Origin: Cryomorphaceae bacterium
GTDB taxonomy: Bacteria > Bacteroidota > Bacteroidia > Flavobacteriales > Schleiferiaceae
Length of the DNA stretch: 64,000 nucleotides
Direction of reading: 5' to 3'
Assembly (NCBI GenBank): GCA_017858515.1
Contig: JAFMBM010000005.1
Location: forward strand, 22,440 to 86,439
The stretch's first letter is position 1, and each line of letters begins with the position of its first letter. The notes below the pieces were generated by a model. That model was not told the DNA's origin, did no database searches, and saw only the letters and a program-made list of their open reading frames with translations. Below, piece by piece: positions 44,975-52,579 of this stretch. The position numbers and the translations under genes were made by a program.

Positions 44975-46480
44975 CTACTTTTTCTCAATTGAAGCAAAAA
45001 GTGCATCAGCGATCTTCCGATCGTTGCTCAAACGAGGTAGCTTGTTTTGTCCTCCCAACTTGCCAATCGATCGCATATAATCCTGAAAGCTATCTCTTTC
45101 CATCTCACGAACCACAGCAGGACGCAATATCTTGCCCACAATAAGGTCCTTGTAATAGCTGTTCTTTTCGCATAATGCCTCATCCAATAAGGTGGCGAAC
45201 AAATCAAGGTCAATACTCGGTTGGTCGAAGGCAATAAACCATTCGTGGTAAGGAAGTCCTGATTTTGGATTTACCTGTGGGGCTACTGTAAATTCTACAA
45301 CCGAGGTTTGGGTGTACTTGCAAACCTTTTCGATGGCATATTCTACCTCACTTCCAATCACGTGTTCGCCAAAGGCAGAAATATAGTGGGCCACTCTTCC
45401 GGATACTTTGAGTCGAAAAGGGTTGAGCGAAACAAACTCCACCGTATCTCCAATGCTGTACGACCAAAGGCCTGCATTTGTAGTCATAAGAATGGCGTAA
45501 TTCACCCCAATTTTAACTTCCGATAGGGGGAGTCTGGGGGCATTCTCTTTGCCATACTCGCTCAAAGGGATAAATTCATAGAAGATACCGTGGTTGGCCA
45601 AAAGCAACAATCCATCTTCTCCGCTGGAATCATTGTAGGCAATAAAGCCTTCGCTTGCGGGATAGGTTTCAATGATATCAATCGACTTTCCTATAAGCGA
45701 ATCTATGGCTCCTCTATAGGGCTCGTAATTCACTCCTCCTGTAACAAATAAGCGCAGCTTTGGAAAAAGCTCTTGAATGCTTTTCTTTCCTGTGGCCTTA
45801 AGCAAATACTCATAATACATCTGAACCCAAGGTGGAATACCTCCAATCAGTCGCATATCTTGCCCCTTCGTCTCCTCTACAATTTGAGTCAACTTAGTTT
45901 CCCAATCTTCTATGCAATTGGTCTCCCAGCTTGGCAAACGGTTCTTTTGTAGGTAGGAAGGAACGTAATGGGCTACAATTCCCGACAATCTTCCAGTCTT
46001 TACCCCTTTGGTTTCGGTCATACTAGGACTCCCTTGCAAGAAGATCATTTTGCCCGAAACATAATCTGCTTTACCTGTATAATAGATGTAGAGTAGCAAA
46101 GCTTCTTTTGCACTTTGAATATGAAAGGGCATCGATTCCTTGCTAATAGGAATGTATTTAGTGCCAGAGGTTGTGCCGCTGGTTTTCGCGTAGTAGAGAG
46201 GTCTGCCCGGCCAAAGCACATCGCTTTCGCCCCCCACCATACGGTCTACATAAGGACGTAATTCTTCATATCCACGAACAGGAACGGCCTTCTGATAGTC
46301 TTTAATGGATTGAACTTTACCCAAACCATGGTCTTTCCCAAAGGCGGTGTTGGCCGCCCGCATACAATGGTCGAGCAACCACTTTTCTTGAACTTCTACG
46401 GCTCTGAATTTCCATAACTTACTCTGACTGTGAGTATAGTTGGCGTAGGCCTTTGCGGCTAATTCTTTGATAAATCCCAT
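44975..46480 (-). CDS. GH3-like acyl-acid-amido synthetase family protein
   Basis: A 501-residue adenylate-forming enzyme of the GH3 group, which in plants joins amino acids to auxin or jasmonate. The ATP motif TSGTTSGTKYIPIS (about 104-117), YPASEGFIAYN and WSYSIGDTVEFVSLNPFRLKVSGR are the three family motifs. The bacterial substrate is unknown. It overlaps the M23 peptidase stop by one base (TAATG), a common pairing in Bacteroidota. Confidence 0.88.
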   Translation of the reverse strand: MGFIKELAAKAYANYTHSQSKLWKFRAVEVQEKWLLDHCMRAANTAFGKDHGLGKVQSIKDYQKAVPVRGYEELRPYVDRMVGGESDVLWPGRPLYYAKTSGTTSGTKYIPISKESMPFHIQSAKEALLLYIYYTGKADYVSGKMIFLQGSPSMTETKGVKTGRLSGIVAHYVPSYLQKNRLPSWETNCIEDWETKLTQIVEETKGQDMRLIGGIPPWVQMYYEYLLKATGKKSIQELFPKLRLFVTGGVNYEPYRGAIDSLIGKSIDIIETYPASEGFIAYNDSSGEDGLLLLANHGIFYEFIPLSEYGKENAPRLPLSEVKIGVNYAILMTTNAGLWSYSIGDTVEFVSLNPFRLKVSGRVAHYISAFGEHVIGSEVEYAIEKVCKYTQTSVVEFTVAPQVNPKSGLPYHEWFIAFDQPSIDLDLFATLLDEALCEKNSYYKDLIVGKILRPAVVREMERDSFQDYMRSIGKLGGQNKLPRLSNDRKIADALFASIEKK

Positions 46481-47343
46481 TAAAAACGCATGAATTTTTG
46501 TGGATCAATGGCAATGCCTTCGTGCCAGAGTTCGAAATGAAGATGAGTTCCGGTTGTAAACTCGCCTGAATTTCCGATAATGGCAATGGCTTCGCCCGCT
46601 CGAACCAGGTTGCCCTGCTTTTTAAGTAAGGCTGAGTTGTGTTTGTAGATCGAAATAAGATCGTCGGAGTGCTGAATGATCAGTACGTGTCCCGTTTCGG
46701 CTGTCCATTCGGCAAAGAGCACATATCCGTTTAAACAGGCTTTAATAGCAGTGTTTTCAGGCGCTAAGATGTCTACGGCTGGATGGTTTTTATCTGGACT
46801 AAACTCCTGCGATACCACTCCTTTTACGGGCACAAAAAAGGCAAGATTTTTTAGTCCACCTGAATTGGAATTACTTCCAGCCTCAATATTAAACTTCTCG
46901 GCATCTTCAACTCTCTTTCGCATATTTACCTCTCTTTCACTGGGCTTAAGCGCTTCCTCATTGGGCAATGAGGCAATGGGTACAGAGTCGGGCTGGCTAG
47001 ATTCTATCTCTTCTCCTGCTATGATTTTCTGAAGGATGTCGATATATTGTTTCTGATGAAGCAGCTGGATTTCTATAGAATCCGTTGCCTGCACCAACTC
47101 TAAGGCCTGCCTGCGCAAGCGCGTGGAGGAATATCCCGGTATATACTCCCTTAGTGGAGTATAGGCTATAAGAAGGGTGGTGCCTGAGATCAAGAGTATT
47201 ATGGCTAATCCGGTTATAACAAAAACGTTCAAACGACTTAACTTAAAAGAGAGCTTCTCTTCAAAGGTATCGTCGTTGAAAATTACGAGGCGGTATTTGT
47301 ACCGCAGTCTCTGGAAGACCGTCTCTTTGCGCTTTTGCACCAT
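46480..47343 (-). CDS. M23-family metallopeptidase, membrane anchored
   Basis: Peptidoglycan hydrolase-type protein of 287 residues. A cytoplasmic, basic N-terminus is followed by one membrane segment (about 37-58), a coiled coil (SIEIQLLHQKQYIDILQKI), then the LytM domain with HPAVDILAPENTAIKA (first His and Asp) and HLHFELWHEG (HxH). The zinc ligands are complete, so it may be active. Coupled to the GH3 gene. Confidence 0.9.
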   Translation of the reverse strand: MVQKRKETVFQRLRYKYRLVIFNDDTFEEKLSFKLSRLNVFVITGLAIILLISGTTLLIAYTPLREYIPGYSSTRLRRQALELVQATDSIEIQLLHQKQYIDILQKIIAGEEIESSQPDSVPIASLPNEEALKPSEREVNMRKRVEDAEKFNIEAGSNSNSGGLKNLAFFVPVKGVVSQEFSPDKNHPAVDILAPENTAIKACLNGYVLFAEWTAETGHVLIIQHSDDLISIYKHNSALLKKQGNLVRAGEAIAIIGNSGEFTTGTHLHFELWHEGIAIDPQKFMRF

Positions 47344-47379
47344 ATGGGCAAATATCGCAATTCAATCTGCCTTTTTTTG

Positions 47380-48141
47380 CTAGCGTTGCTTAAAAGCCTG
47401 AATGGCGTTTCGGGTATAGTCTGATAAAACCAATTTTCCGCTAATGGCAGCCCGCTCAATTAGTAGATCGTCCCAATGTGCGGCGCTTTCCCAGGCCACT
47501 TCTTTTAGGTGTTGCATGGCTTCGGGACTTGAGTTTGCCAAAGATTTGGCTAGCTTTTCTACGGCCTCATCCATTTCTTGGTGGGTAGCGTACACTCCGT
47601 TGTACAATCCTTTTTCTCTGGCCCAATGGGCGCTTTTCCAAGAGGCGGCATCAATGGCCAAATCGCTAAAGGCGCTGAGACCCATTTTGCGCTCTACGGC
47701 TGGACCCACAACAAAAGGACCAATTCCCACGGCTAATTCACTTAGTTTCACGGAGGCCGATTCGTGTGCAAAGCAGTAATCCACTGCGCTGGCTAGGCCA
47801 ACTCCGCCACCTACTGCTTTTCCTTGTATTCTTCCAATAATGAACTTCTTGCATTTGCGCATGGCATTGATCACATTCGCAAAGCCGCTAAAAAAAGCCA
47901 GGCCCTCTTCTTTGTTCGAAATGGCAACCAATTCGTCGAAACTGGCTCCTGCGCAGAAGCTAGAATCTCCAGCCGATTGCAGAACAATTACTTTTATATC
48001 GCTTCGTTCGGAGGCTTCCGCAACGGCTTCCGCCAAGCGCTTCAGTTGCAGCGCAGGCATGCTGTTCTTCTTTTCGTGATAGAAGGTTAAACGCCCGATT
48101 CCTTTTTCTACTTCCAACTTAACAAACGATTGATCTTCCAT
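47380..48141 (-). CDS. Enoyl-CoA hydratase/isomerase family protein
   Basis: Crotonase fold, 253 residues from the ATG at 48141 (MEDQSFVKLEVEKGIG). The oxyanion-hole segments SSFCAGASFDEL and GRIQGKAVGGGVGLASAVDY are present. The catalytic Glu positions are not the standard hydratase pair: the second is in AVGIGPFV, which resembles isomerase-type members. Its position after an ABM protein and paaZ suggests a role in phenylacetate or related CoA-thioester breakdown. Confidence 0.82.
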   Translation of the reverse strand: MEDQSFVKLEVEKGIGRLTFYHEKKNSMPALQLKRLAEAVAEASERSDIKVIVLQSAGDSSFCAGASFDELVAISNKEEGLAFFSGFANVINAMRKCKKFIIGRIQGKAVGGGVGLASAVDYCFAHESASVKLSELAVGIGPFVVGPAVERKMGLSAFSDLAIDAASWKSAHWAREKGLYNGVYATHQEMDEAVEKLAKSLANSSPEAMQHLKEVAWESAAHWDDLLIERAAISGKLVLSDYTRNAIQAFKQR

Positions 48142-48143
48142 TC

Positions 48144-48485
48144 TTAGCTCTTTATTCCGTGTGATTTGATTTCGCAAATTTGACTAACATACCGCGTGTA
48201 CCACTCTTTTCTTCCCATTTCCTTCGCCATGCGATGTACGCTGTTTTTTCTCCACGCATCAATGGCTTCCAAGGAGGTCCAATAGGAGATGAATATACCG
48301 GCGCCATCTTTGTTTCTTGAGCTTACAAAACCAACAAAGCCATCTATCTGCGATGCTGTTGCTATGGTCATAGCATCCATTTCGTCGTAGCCCTCAATGC
48401 TTTCACTCAGTTCTGAGATAAAGATGGCGCAGAAATACGGTGGTTCGGGTAGTTGCTTTAATTCGGGAAAGGTGGGCAACATCAT
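48144..48485 (-). CDS. Antibiotic-biosynthesis-monooxygenase (ABM) domain protein
   Basis: A 113-residue ferredoxin-like protein: YFCAIFISELSESIEGYDEMDAMTIATASQIDGFVGF, then GIFISYWTSLEAIDAWRKNSVHRMAKEMGR-WYTRY, which is the ABM layout with the conserved W-S-x-E-A-W and H. It overlaps paaZ by 4 bases and is followed after 2 bases by the enoyl-CoA hydratase gene, so all three form one operon. Such small proteins often act on reactive aromatic or quinone intermediates; here the substrate is unknown. Confidence 0.75.
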   Translation of the reverse strand: MMLPTFPELKQLPEPPYFCAIFISELSESIEGYDEMDAMTIATASQIDGFVGFVSSRNKDGAGIFISYWTSLEAIDAWRKNSVHRMAKEMGRKEWYTRYVSQICEIKSHGIKS

Positions 48486-50527
48486 TGTTCTTTCATTTTT
48501 ACCATGGTAAGGATGGTAGCTAGGGCTACGGTCTCACCTGTTTCATCGTACACATCCACTAAAAATTTCACAATGCCTTTGCGGATGTCATCTTCTGAAC
48601 GTTTTTCCTGGGCAATCTTTTCTTTTACGGAAAGACGAACGCCGAGAGTAGCACCCGGATAAACGGGCTTTGTGAAGCGCGCTTCTTCCAATCCATAGTT
48701 AAGAAGAACGGGTCCTTTTTTAGGGTCTACAAAGAGGCCCGCTGCCTTGCTCAGCACAAAATATCCATGTGCCACTCTTCCCTCAAACAGGGTGCCCTCC
48801 AAAGAAGTAGCATCCATATGAGCGTAAAAATTATCGCCACTAACATTCGCGAAGTTCACTATGTCTGCTTCGGTAACCGTATGCTTGTGTGTGGTAACCG
48901 TATCGCCAATTCTTAGGTCTTCAAAATGCTGTCGGAAAAGGTGTGGCTCTGCCTCAGGACGCGATCCTCCGGGCTGGTAACTTTTGGTTATCGCTTGAAT
49001 CATATCAGGATGACCTTGGATGGCGGTGCGCTGTAAATAGTGCATAATTCCGCGCATTCCGCCCATTTCTTCTCCTCCTCCTGCTCGCCCTGGCCCCCCA
49101 TGGGTTAACATGGGCATGGGAGAACCATGACCTGTACTTTCTTTGGCGCAGGCTTCGTTAAGAACCAAAACCCTTCCGTGGGTTGGGGCCACTTCTAGAA
49201 CAAAATCATGGGCAATTTGTGGGTCTGCGGTGGCAATAGAACTTACCAATGAGCCTTTTCCTAAGGCACAAATCTCAGCCGCTTCTTCAATGGTTTTATA
49301 GGGCATTAAGGTAGAAACCGGACCAAAGGCCTCTACTTCATGTACGGTGGTATGCTGGAAGGGCGATAGATTTTGAAACAAGACTGGGGCAAAGAAGGCT
49401 CCCTTTTCCATGCTTCCGCCTACAATGTCGAACTCGTTGAGGTTGCCAAAAACCATTTCTTGGCTCTGTGCCAAAAGGCCCACATTCTCTTTCAATCGAT
49501 CTACCTGACCGCGGCTCGCAAGGGCGCCCATGCGAACGCCTTCTATGGAGGGATCGCCTAAAACGGTCTTTTGCAGCCTAGAAGACAAGGCCGTTCGCAC
49601 TGCTTCTAACTGATCTTCTGGAACGAGAATACGACGAATAGCAGTACATTTTTGTCCTGCTTTTACCGTCATTTCTCTATGAACTTCTTTTATAAACAAA
49701 TCGAATTCGGCTGTGCCGGATCGGGCATCTAATCCGAGAACGGAAGCGTTTAATGAATCGGCTTCCATGGTAAATGGAACCGACTCGGCAAGCAGACGAG
49801 GGTGTGCTTTTAGCTTCCTGCCGGTATGGGCAGAACCGGTAAAGCTCACTACATCTTGATTCTCTACAAAGTCTATAATTCCTCTTCCAAATCCGTTTAT
49901 GAGCTGAAGGGCCCCTTCAGGAAGAAGTTCTGCATCTACAATCTCTTTTACCATGGCTTCGGTTACAAAGCTGGTTATTTCAGAAGGCTTAACTACGGCA
50001 GGAACTCCCGCCATAAGGTTCACTGCAATTTTCTCTAACATCCCCCAAATAGGGAAGTTAAATGCGTTAATATGAACGGCAACCCCTCTTTTTGGAACCA
50101 TTATATGGTGCCCTATAAAGCTGCCATTCTTAGACAATCCCACGGGCTCTCCGTCTACGTGATACGGAAGGTTCGGAAATTTTTTCCTCAAGGATGCATT
50201 GGCAAACAGATTCCCAATTCCGCCTTCTATATCAATCCAACTATCTACTCGCGTTGCACCCGTAGCGGCGCTGATGGCGTAGAATTGTTCCTTTTTAGAT
50301 ATTAGGTGCAGCGCCATATTTTTGAGCATCTGACCTCTTTCGTGGAAGGTCATTTTCCGAAGTTTTGGACTTCCTATTTCTCTTCCGTACTTCAATACGG
50401 CCTCGAAATCAATGCCTGCAGAGGAGCAGGTGGAGAGGAGTTCTCCGCTAATAGAATGCTGGTGTTGAAAGTCAACACCCTCTCCGGCCACCCATTTTCC
50501 TTGTATGTAGTTTAAACTCTGTTTCAT
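48482..50527 (-). CDS. paaZ: PaaZ: oxepin-CoA hydrolase / 3-oxo-5,6-dehydrosuberyl-CoA semialdehyde dehydrogenase
   Basis: Two-domain enzyme of aerobic phenylacetate degradation that opens oxepin-CoA and oxidises the product. Residues 1-520 are an aldehyde dehydrogenase (AINFPIWGMLEKIA-like FNFPIW, VVKPSEITS, Glu in FTMEADSLNAS, catalytic Cys in GQKCTAIRR); residues about 535-680 are a MaoC hydratase with FANVSGDNFYAHMD and GRVAHGYFVLS. 681 residues, full length. The paaABCDE oxygenase genes are not in the window. Confidence 0.92.
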   Translation of the reverse strand: MKQSLNYIQGKWVAGEGVDFQHQHSISGELLSTCSSAGIDFEAVLKYGREIGSPKLRKMTFHERGQMLKNMALHLISKKEQFYAISAATGATRVDSWIDIEGGIGNLFANASLRKKFPNLPYHVDGEPVGLSKNGSFIGHHIMVPKRGVAVHINAFNFPIWGMLEKIAVNLMAGVPAVVKPSEITSFVTEAMVKEIVDAELLPEGALQLINGFGRGIIDFVENQDVVSFTGSAHTGRKLKAHPRLLAESVPFTMEADSLNASVLGLDARSGTAEFDLFIKEVHREMTVKAGQKCTAIRRILVPEDQLEAVRTALSSRLQKTVLGDPSIEGVRMGALASRGQVDRLKENVGLLAQSQEMVFGNLNEFDIVGGSMEKGAFFAPVLFQNLSPFQHTTVHEVEAFGPVSTLMPYKTIEEAAEICALGKGSLVSSIATADPQIAHDFVLEVAPTHGRVLVLNEACAKESTGHGSPMPMLTHGGPGRAGGGEEMGGMRGIMHYLQRTAIQGHPDMIQAITKSYQPGGSRPEAEPHLFRQHFEDLRIGDTVTTHKHTVTEADIVNFANVSGDNFYAHMDATSLEGTLFEGRVAHGYFVLSKAAGLFVDPKKGPVLLNYGLEEARFTKPVYPGATLGVRLSVKEKIAQEKRSEDDIRKGIVKFLVDVYDETGETVALATILTMVKMKEQ

Positions 50528-50537
50528 GTCTATGCTA

Positions 50538-51227
50538 TTATTTGCTGAAATCGCTTTCTACTAATCCGTCTCTTAATCGCACCAAACGCTTGGCCCTCTC
50601 GGCAATTTCTTCTTCGTGGGTTACCAACACAATGGTGTTTCCATTCGCGTGAATATTGGCGATCAACTCCATAATTTCTTCCGAAGTTTTGGAGTCTAGA
50701 TTTCCCGTGGGTTCGTCGGCAAGTATCAACGAGGGATTGTTCACCAAGGCCCGTGCTACGGCCACCCTTTGTCTTTGTCCTCCCGAAAGCTGATTGGGCC
50801 TGTGGGTCATTCGGTCTGCTAATCCAACCATACCTAATACTTCTTCCGCTCTTTCTATGCGGTCTTTTTTATTCCAGCCCGCATAAATTAAAGGCAGGGC
50901 AACATTGTCTAATGCGGTAGAGCGGGGCAGTAGGTTGAAGGTTTGAAAGACAAAACCAATCTCTTGATTCCGAATTTCGGCCAGCTCGTTGTCTACCATG
51001 CTTCCAACCGATTTACCGTTGAGGGTATACTCACCTGAAGTAGGTGTGTCTAAACAGCCGATGAGGTTCATAAGCGTACTTTTTCCGCTACCCGAAGGAC
51101 CCATCAAGGCTACATATTCGTTTTTTTCTATGGTTAAACTAATGCCCTTCAGCACTTTTACCACCTCGGCGCCAAGTGGAAAATCTCTGCGAATGTCTCG
51201 AAGCTCAATGATTGTATTGTTTGGCAT
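50538..51227 (-). CDS. ABC transporter ATP-binding protein, LolD/MacB type
   Basis: A 229-residue ATPase with Walker [11 protein letters not shown]-loop [17 protein letters not shown], signature LSGGQRQRV, Walker [14 protein letters not shown] and the H-loop VLVTHEEE. This set is typical of ATPases that partner FtsX-like permeases for lipoprotein or efflux transport. No permease gene is adjacent. It cannot be the missing metal-transport ATPase by type, as those belong to a different subfamily. Confidence 0.9.
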   Translation of the reverse strand: MPNNTIIELRDIRRDFPLGAEVVKVLKGISLTIEKNEYVALMGPSGSGKSTLMNLIGCLDTPTSGEYTLNGKSVGSMVDNELAEIRNQEIGFVFQTFNLLPRSTALDNVALPLIYAGWNKKDRIERAEEVLGMVGLADRMTHRPNQLSGGQRQRVAVARALVNNPSLILADEPTGNLDSKTSEEIMELIANIHANGNTIVLVTHEEEIAERAKRLVRLRDGLVESDFSK

Positions 51228-52028
51228 TTAGTCTTTTTTGGAGTGAGGGGCGATGGGTGAGCCAGCTAAAGGATCTTTTGCAAGCTTTCCTTTGAACACT
51301 TTTAACTGAAGCTGTCCTTCTTCAAGAACGGCATAGGTATAATATTTAATCCAATCGCCGAGATTTATATAGGTAGATTCTTTGCTTAACTCCAGTTCAA
51401 GCGGCAGATGTCTATGTCCGAAGATGAAGTAGTCTATGGCTTTTTTCTGAAGAACCTCTTGGCAGTAGATGTACAGCCACTCTTCTTCTTTTCCCTTAAA
51501 AATAGCGTCGTCACCGCCGGTATGCGACCTACTCCACTTGCTGAGCCCATCGGCCAAGCCAATGCCAAAGTTGGGGTGCAAGCGCGCAAACATCCATTGA
51601 AGAAGCGGATTGGTGAATACTTTCTTCAAAAACTTATATCCATAATCTCCCGGACCTAAGCCATCGCCATGACCAATACAAAGTTCTTTTCCTTGCAAGT
51701 TATGATATACCGGTTCACGATGCAGTTGTAGCCCTATTTCGCTTGGAAGGTAATCGCGTATCCATAGATCGTGATTGCCTGTGAAGAGGTGAATTTCTAA
51801 GCCTTGATCGGCCAACTCAGCCAGCTTGCCCAAACTGCGAGTAAAGCCTCTGGGAACGGCCTTTTTGTATTCGAACCAAAAGTCGAATAGGTCGCCTACT
51901 ATATAGAGCCGATCGGCATCTTCTCTTATTTGCTCCAGCCAATCGCAAAAAAGCCTTTCGCGAGCCAAGCTGCTTTGGGCATTGGGAGCCCCCAAATGAA
52001 GATCCGAAATGAAATAGGTTTTAGCCAC
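51228..52028 (-). CDS. lpxH: UDP-2,3-diacylglucosamine diphosphatase
   Basis: Calcineurin-like metallophosphatase of lipid A synthesis. The 266 residues start at GTG and carry ISDLHLGAPNA, YIVGDLFDFWFEYKK, FTGNHDLWIRDYL, IGHGDGLGPGD and FGHRHLPLE, the full metal set with the LpxH-specific FDFWF. Abuts the ABC ATPase gene. Confidence 0.88.
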   Translation of the reverse strand: MAKTYFISDLHLGAPNAQSSLARERLFCDWLEQIREDADRLYIVGDLFDFWFEYKKAVPRGFTRSLGKLAELADQGLEIHLFTGNHDLWIRDYLPSEIGLQLHREPVYHNLQGKELCIGHGDGLGPGDYGYKFLKKVFTNPLLQWMFARLHPNFGIGLADGLSKWSRSHTGGDDAIFKGKEEEWLYIYCQEVLQKKAIDYFIFGHRHLPLELELSKESTYINLGDWIKYYTYAVLEEGQLQLKVFKGKLAKDPLAGSPIAPHSKKD

Positions 52029-52183
52029 AGCCCAAAGGTATTTAATTGAAGTCAGGCTTATTTCAGATTGCCTTCATTATTTCAAGTTAAAGCCAAAAGG
52101 ACCTCGTTCTCAACCTCCACAAGCCGTTCATGAGAAACATACTCTGGAGTGGCCAACTCGAAAAATTATCTAAACTTCGCAGC

Positions 52184-52522
52184 ATGAGTGAATTTCCTCC
52201 CTGCCCCGAATGCCAGTCGCCTTATGCCTATCCTTCTGATAGCTTACTTGTTTGTCCGGAATGCGGACATGAATGGAACCCTACCGAAGTTGCGGCGGAA
52301 GAGGCCAGACTGAAGGTCCTAGACTCCAATGGCAATCCTTTGGAAAATGGCGATACCGTAGTGGTGATTAAAAACCTTCCCGTGAAAGGCTCACCTCAAC
52401 CTGTGAAGGCCGGCACCAAGGTGAAGAACATTCGCTTGGTAGAAGGCGACCACAATATCGACTGCAAAATAGATGGATTTGGATCTATGGCGTTGAAGTC
52501 TGAATTTGTGAAGAAGGCCTAA
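52184..52522 (+). CDS. yjdM: YjdM/PhnA-family zinc-ribbon protein
   Basis: A 112-residue protein starting [18 protein letters not shown]. Two Cys pairs (CPEC and CPECGHEW) form the zinc ribbon; the rest is the PhnA domain with [26 protein letters not shown] and [13 protein letters not shown]. The family is widespread; its exact role is unproved. Confidence 0.92.
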   Translation: MSEFPPCPECQSPYAYPSDSLLVCPECGHEWNPTEVAAEEARLKVLDSNGNPLENGDTVVVIKNLPVKGSPQPVKAGTKVKNIRLVEGDHNIDCKIDGFGSMALKSEFVKKA

Positions 52523-52579
52523 GCCTTTGTAGGTCTCAAACGCCAATTACTTCCCTCTAAAGTCCGCCAGTGGATATGT

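Noticed and set aside
50538..51227. Missing ATPase of the metal transporter
   Set aside because: Sequence pattern is that of LolD/MacB ATPases and it lies 25 kb away in an unrelated operon.
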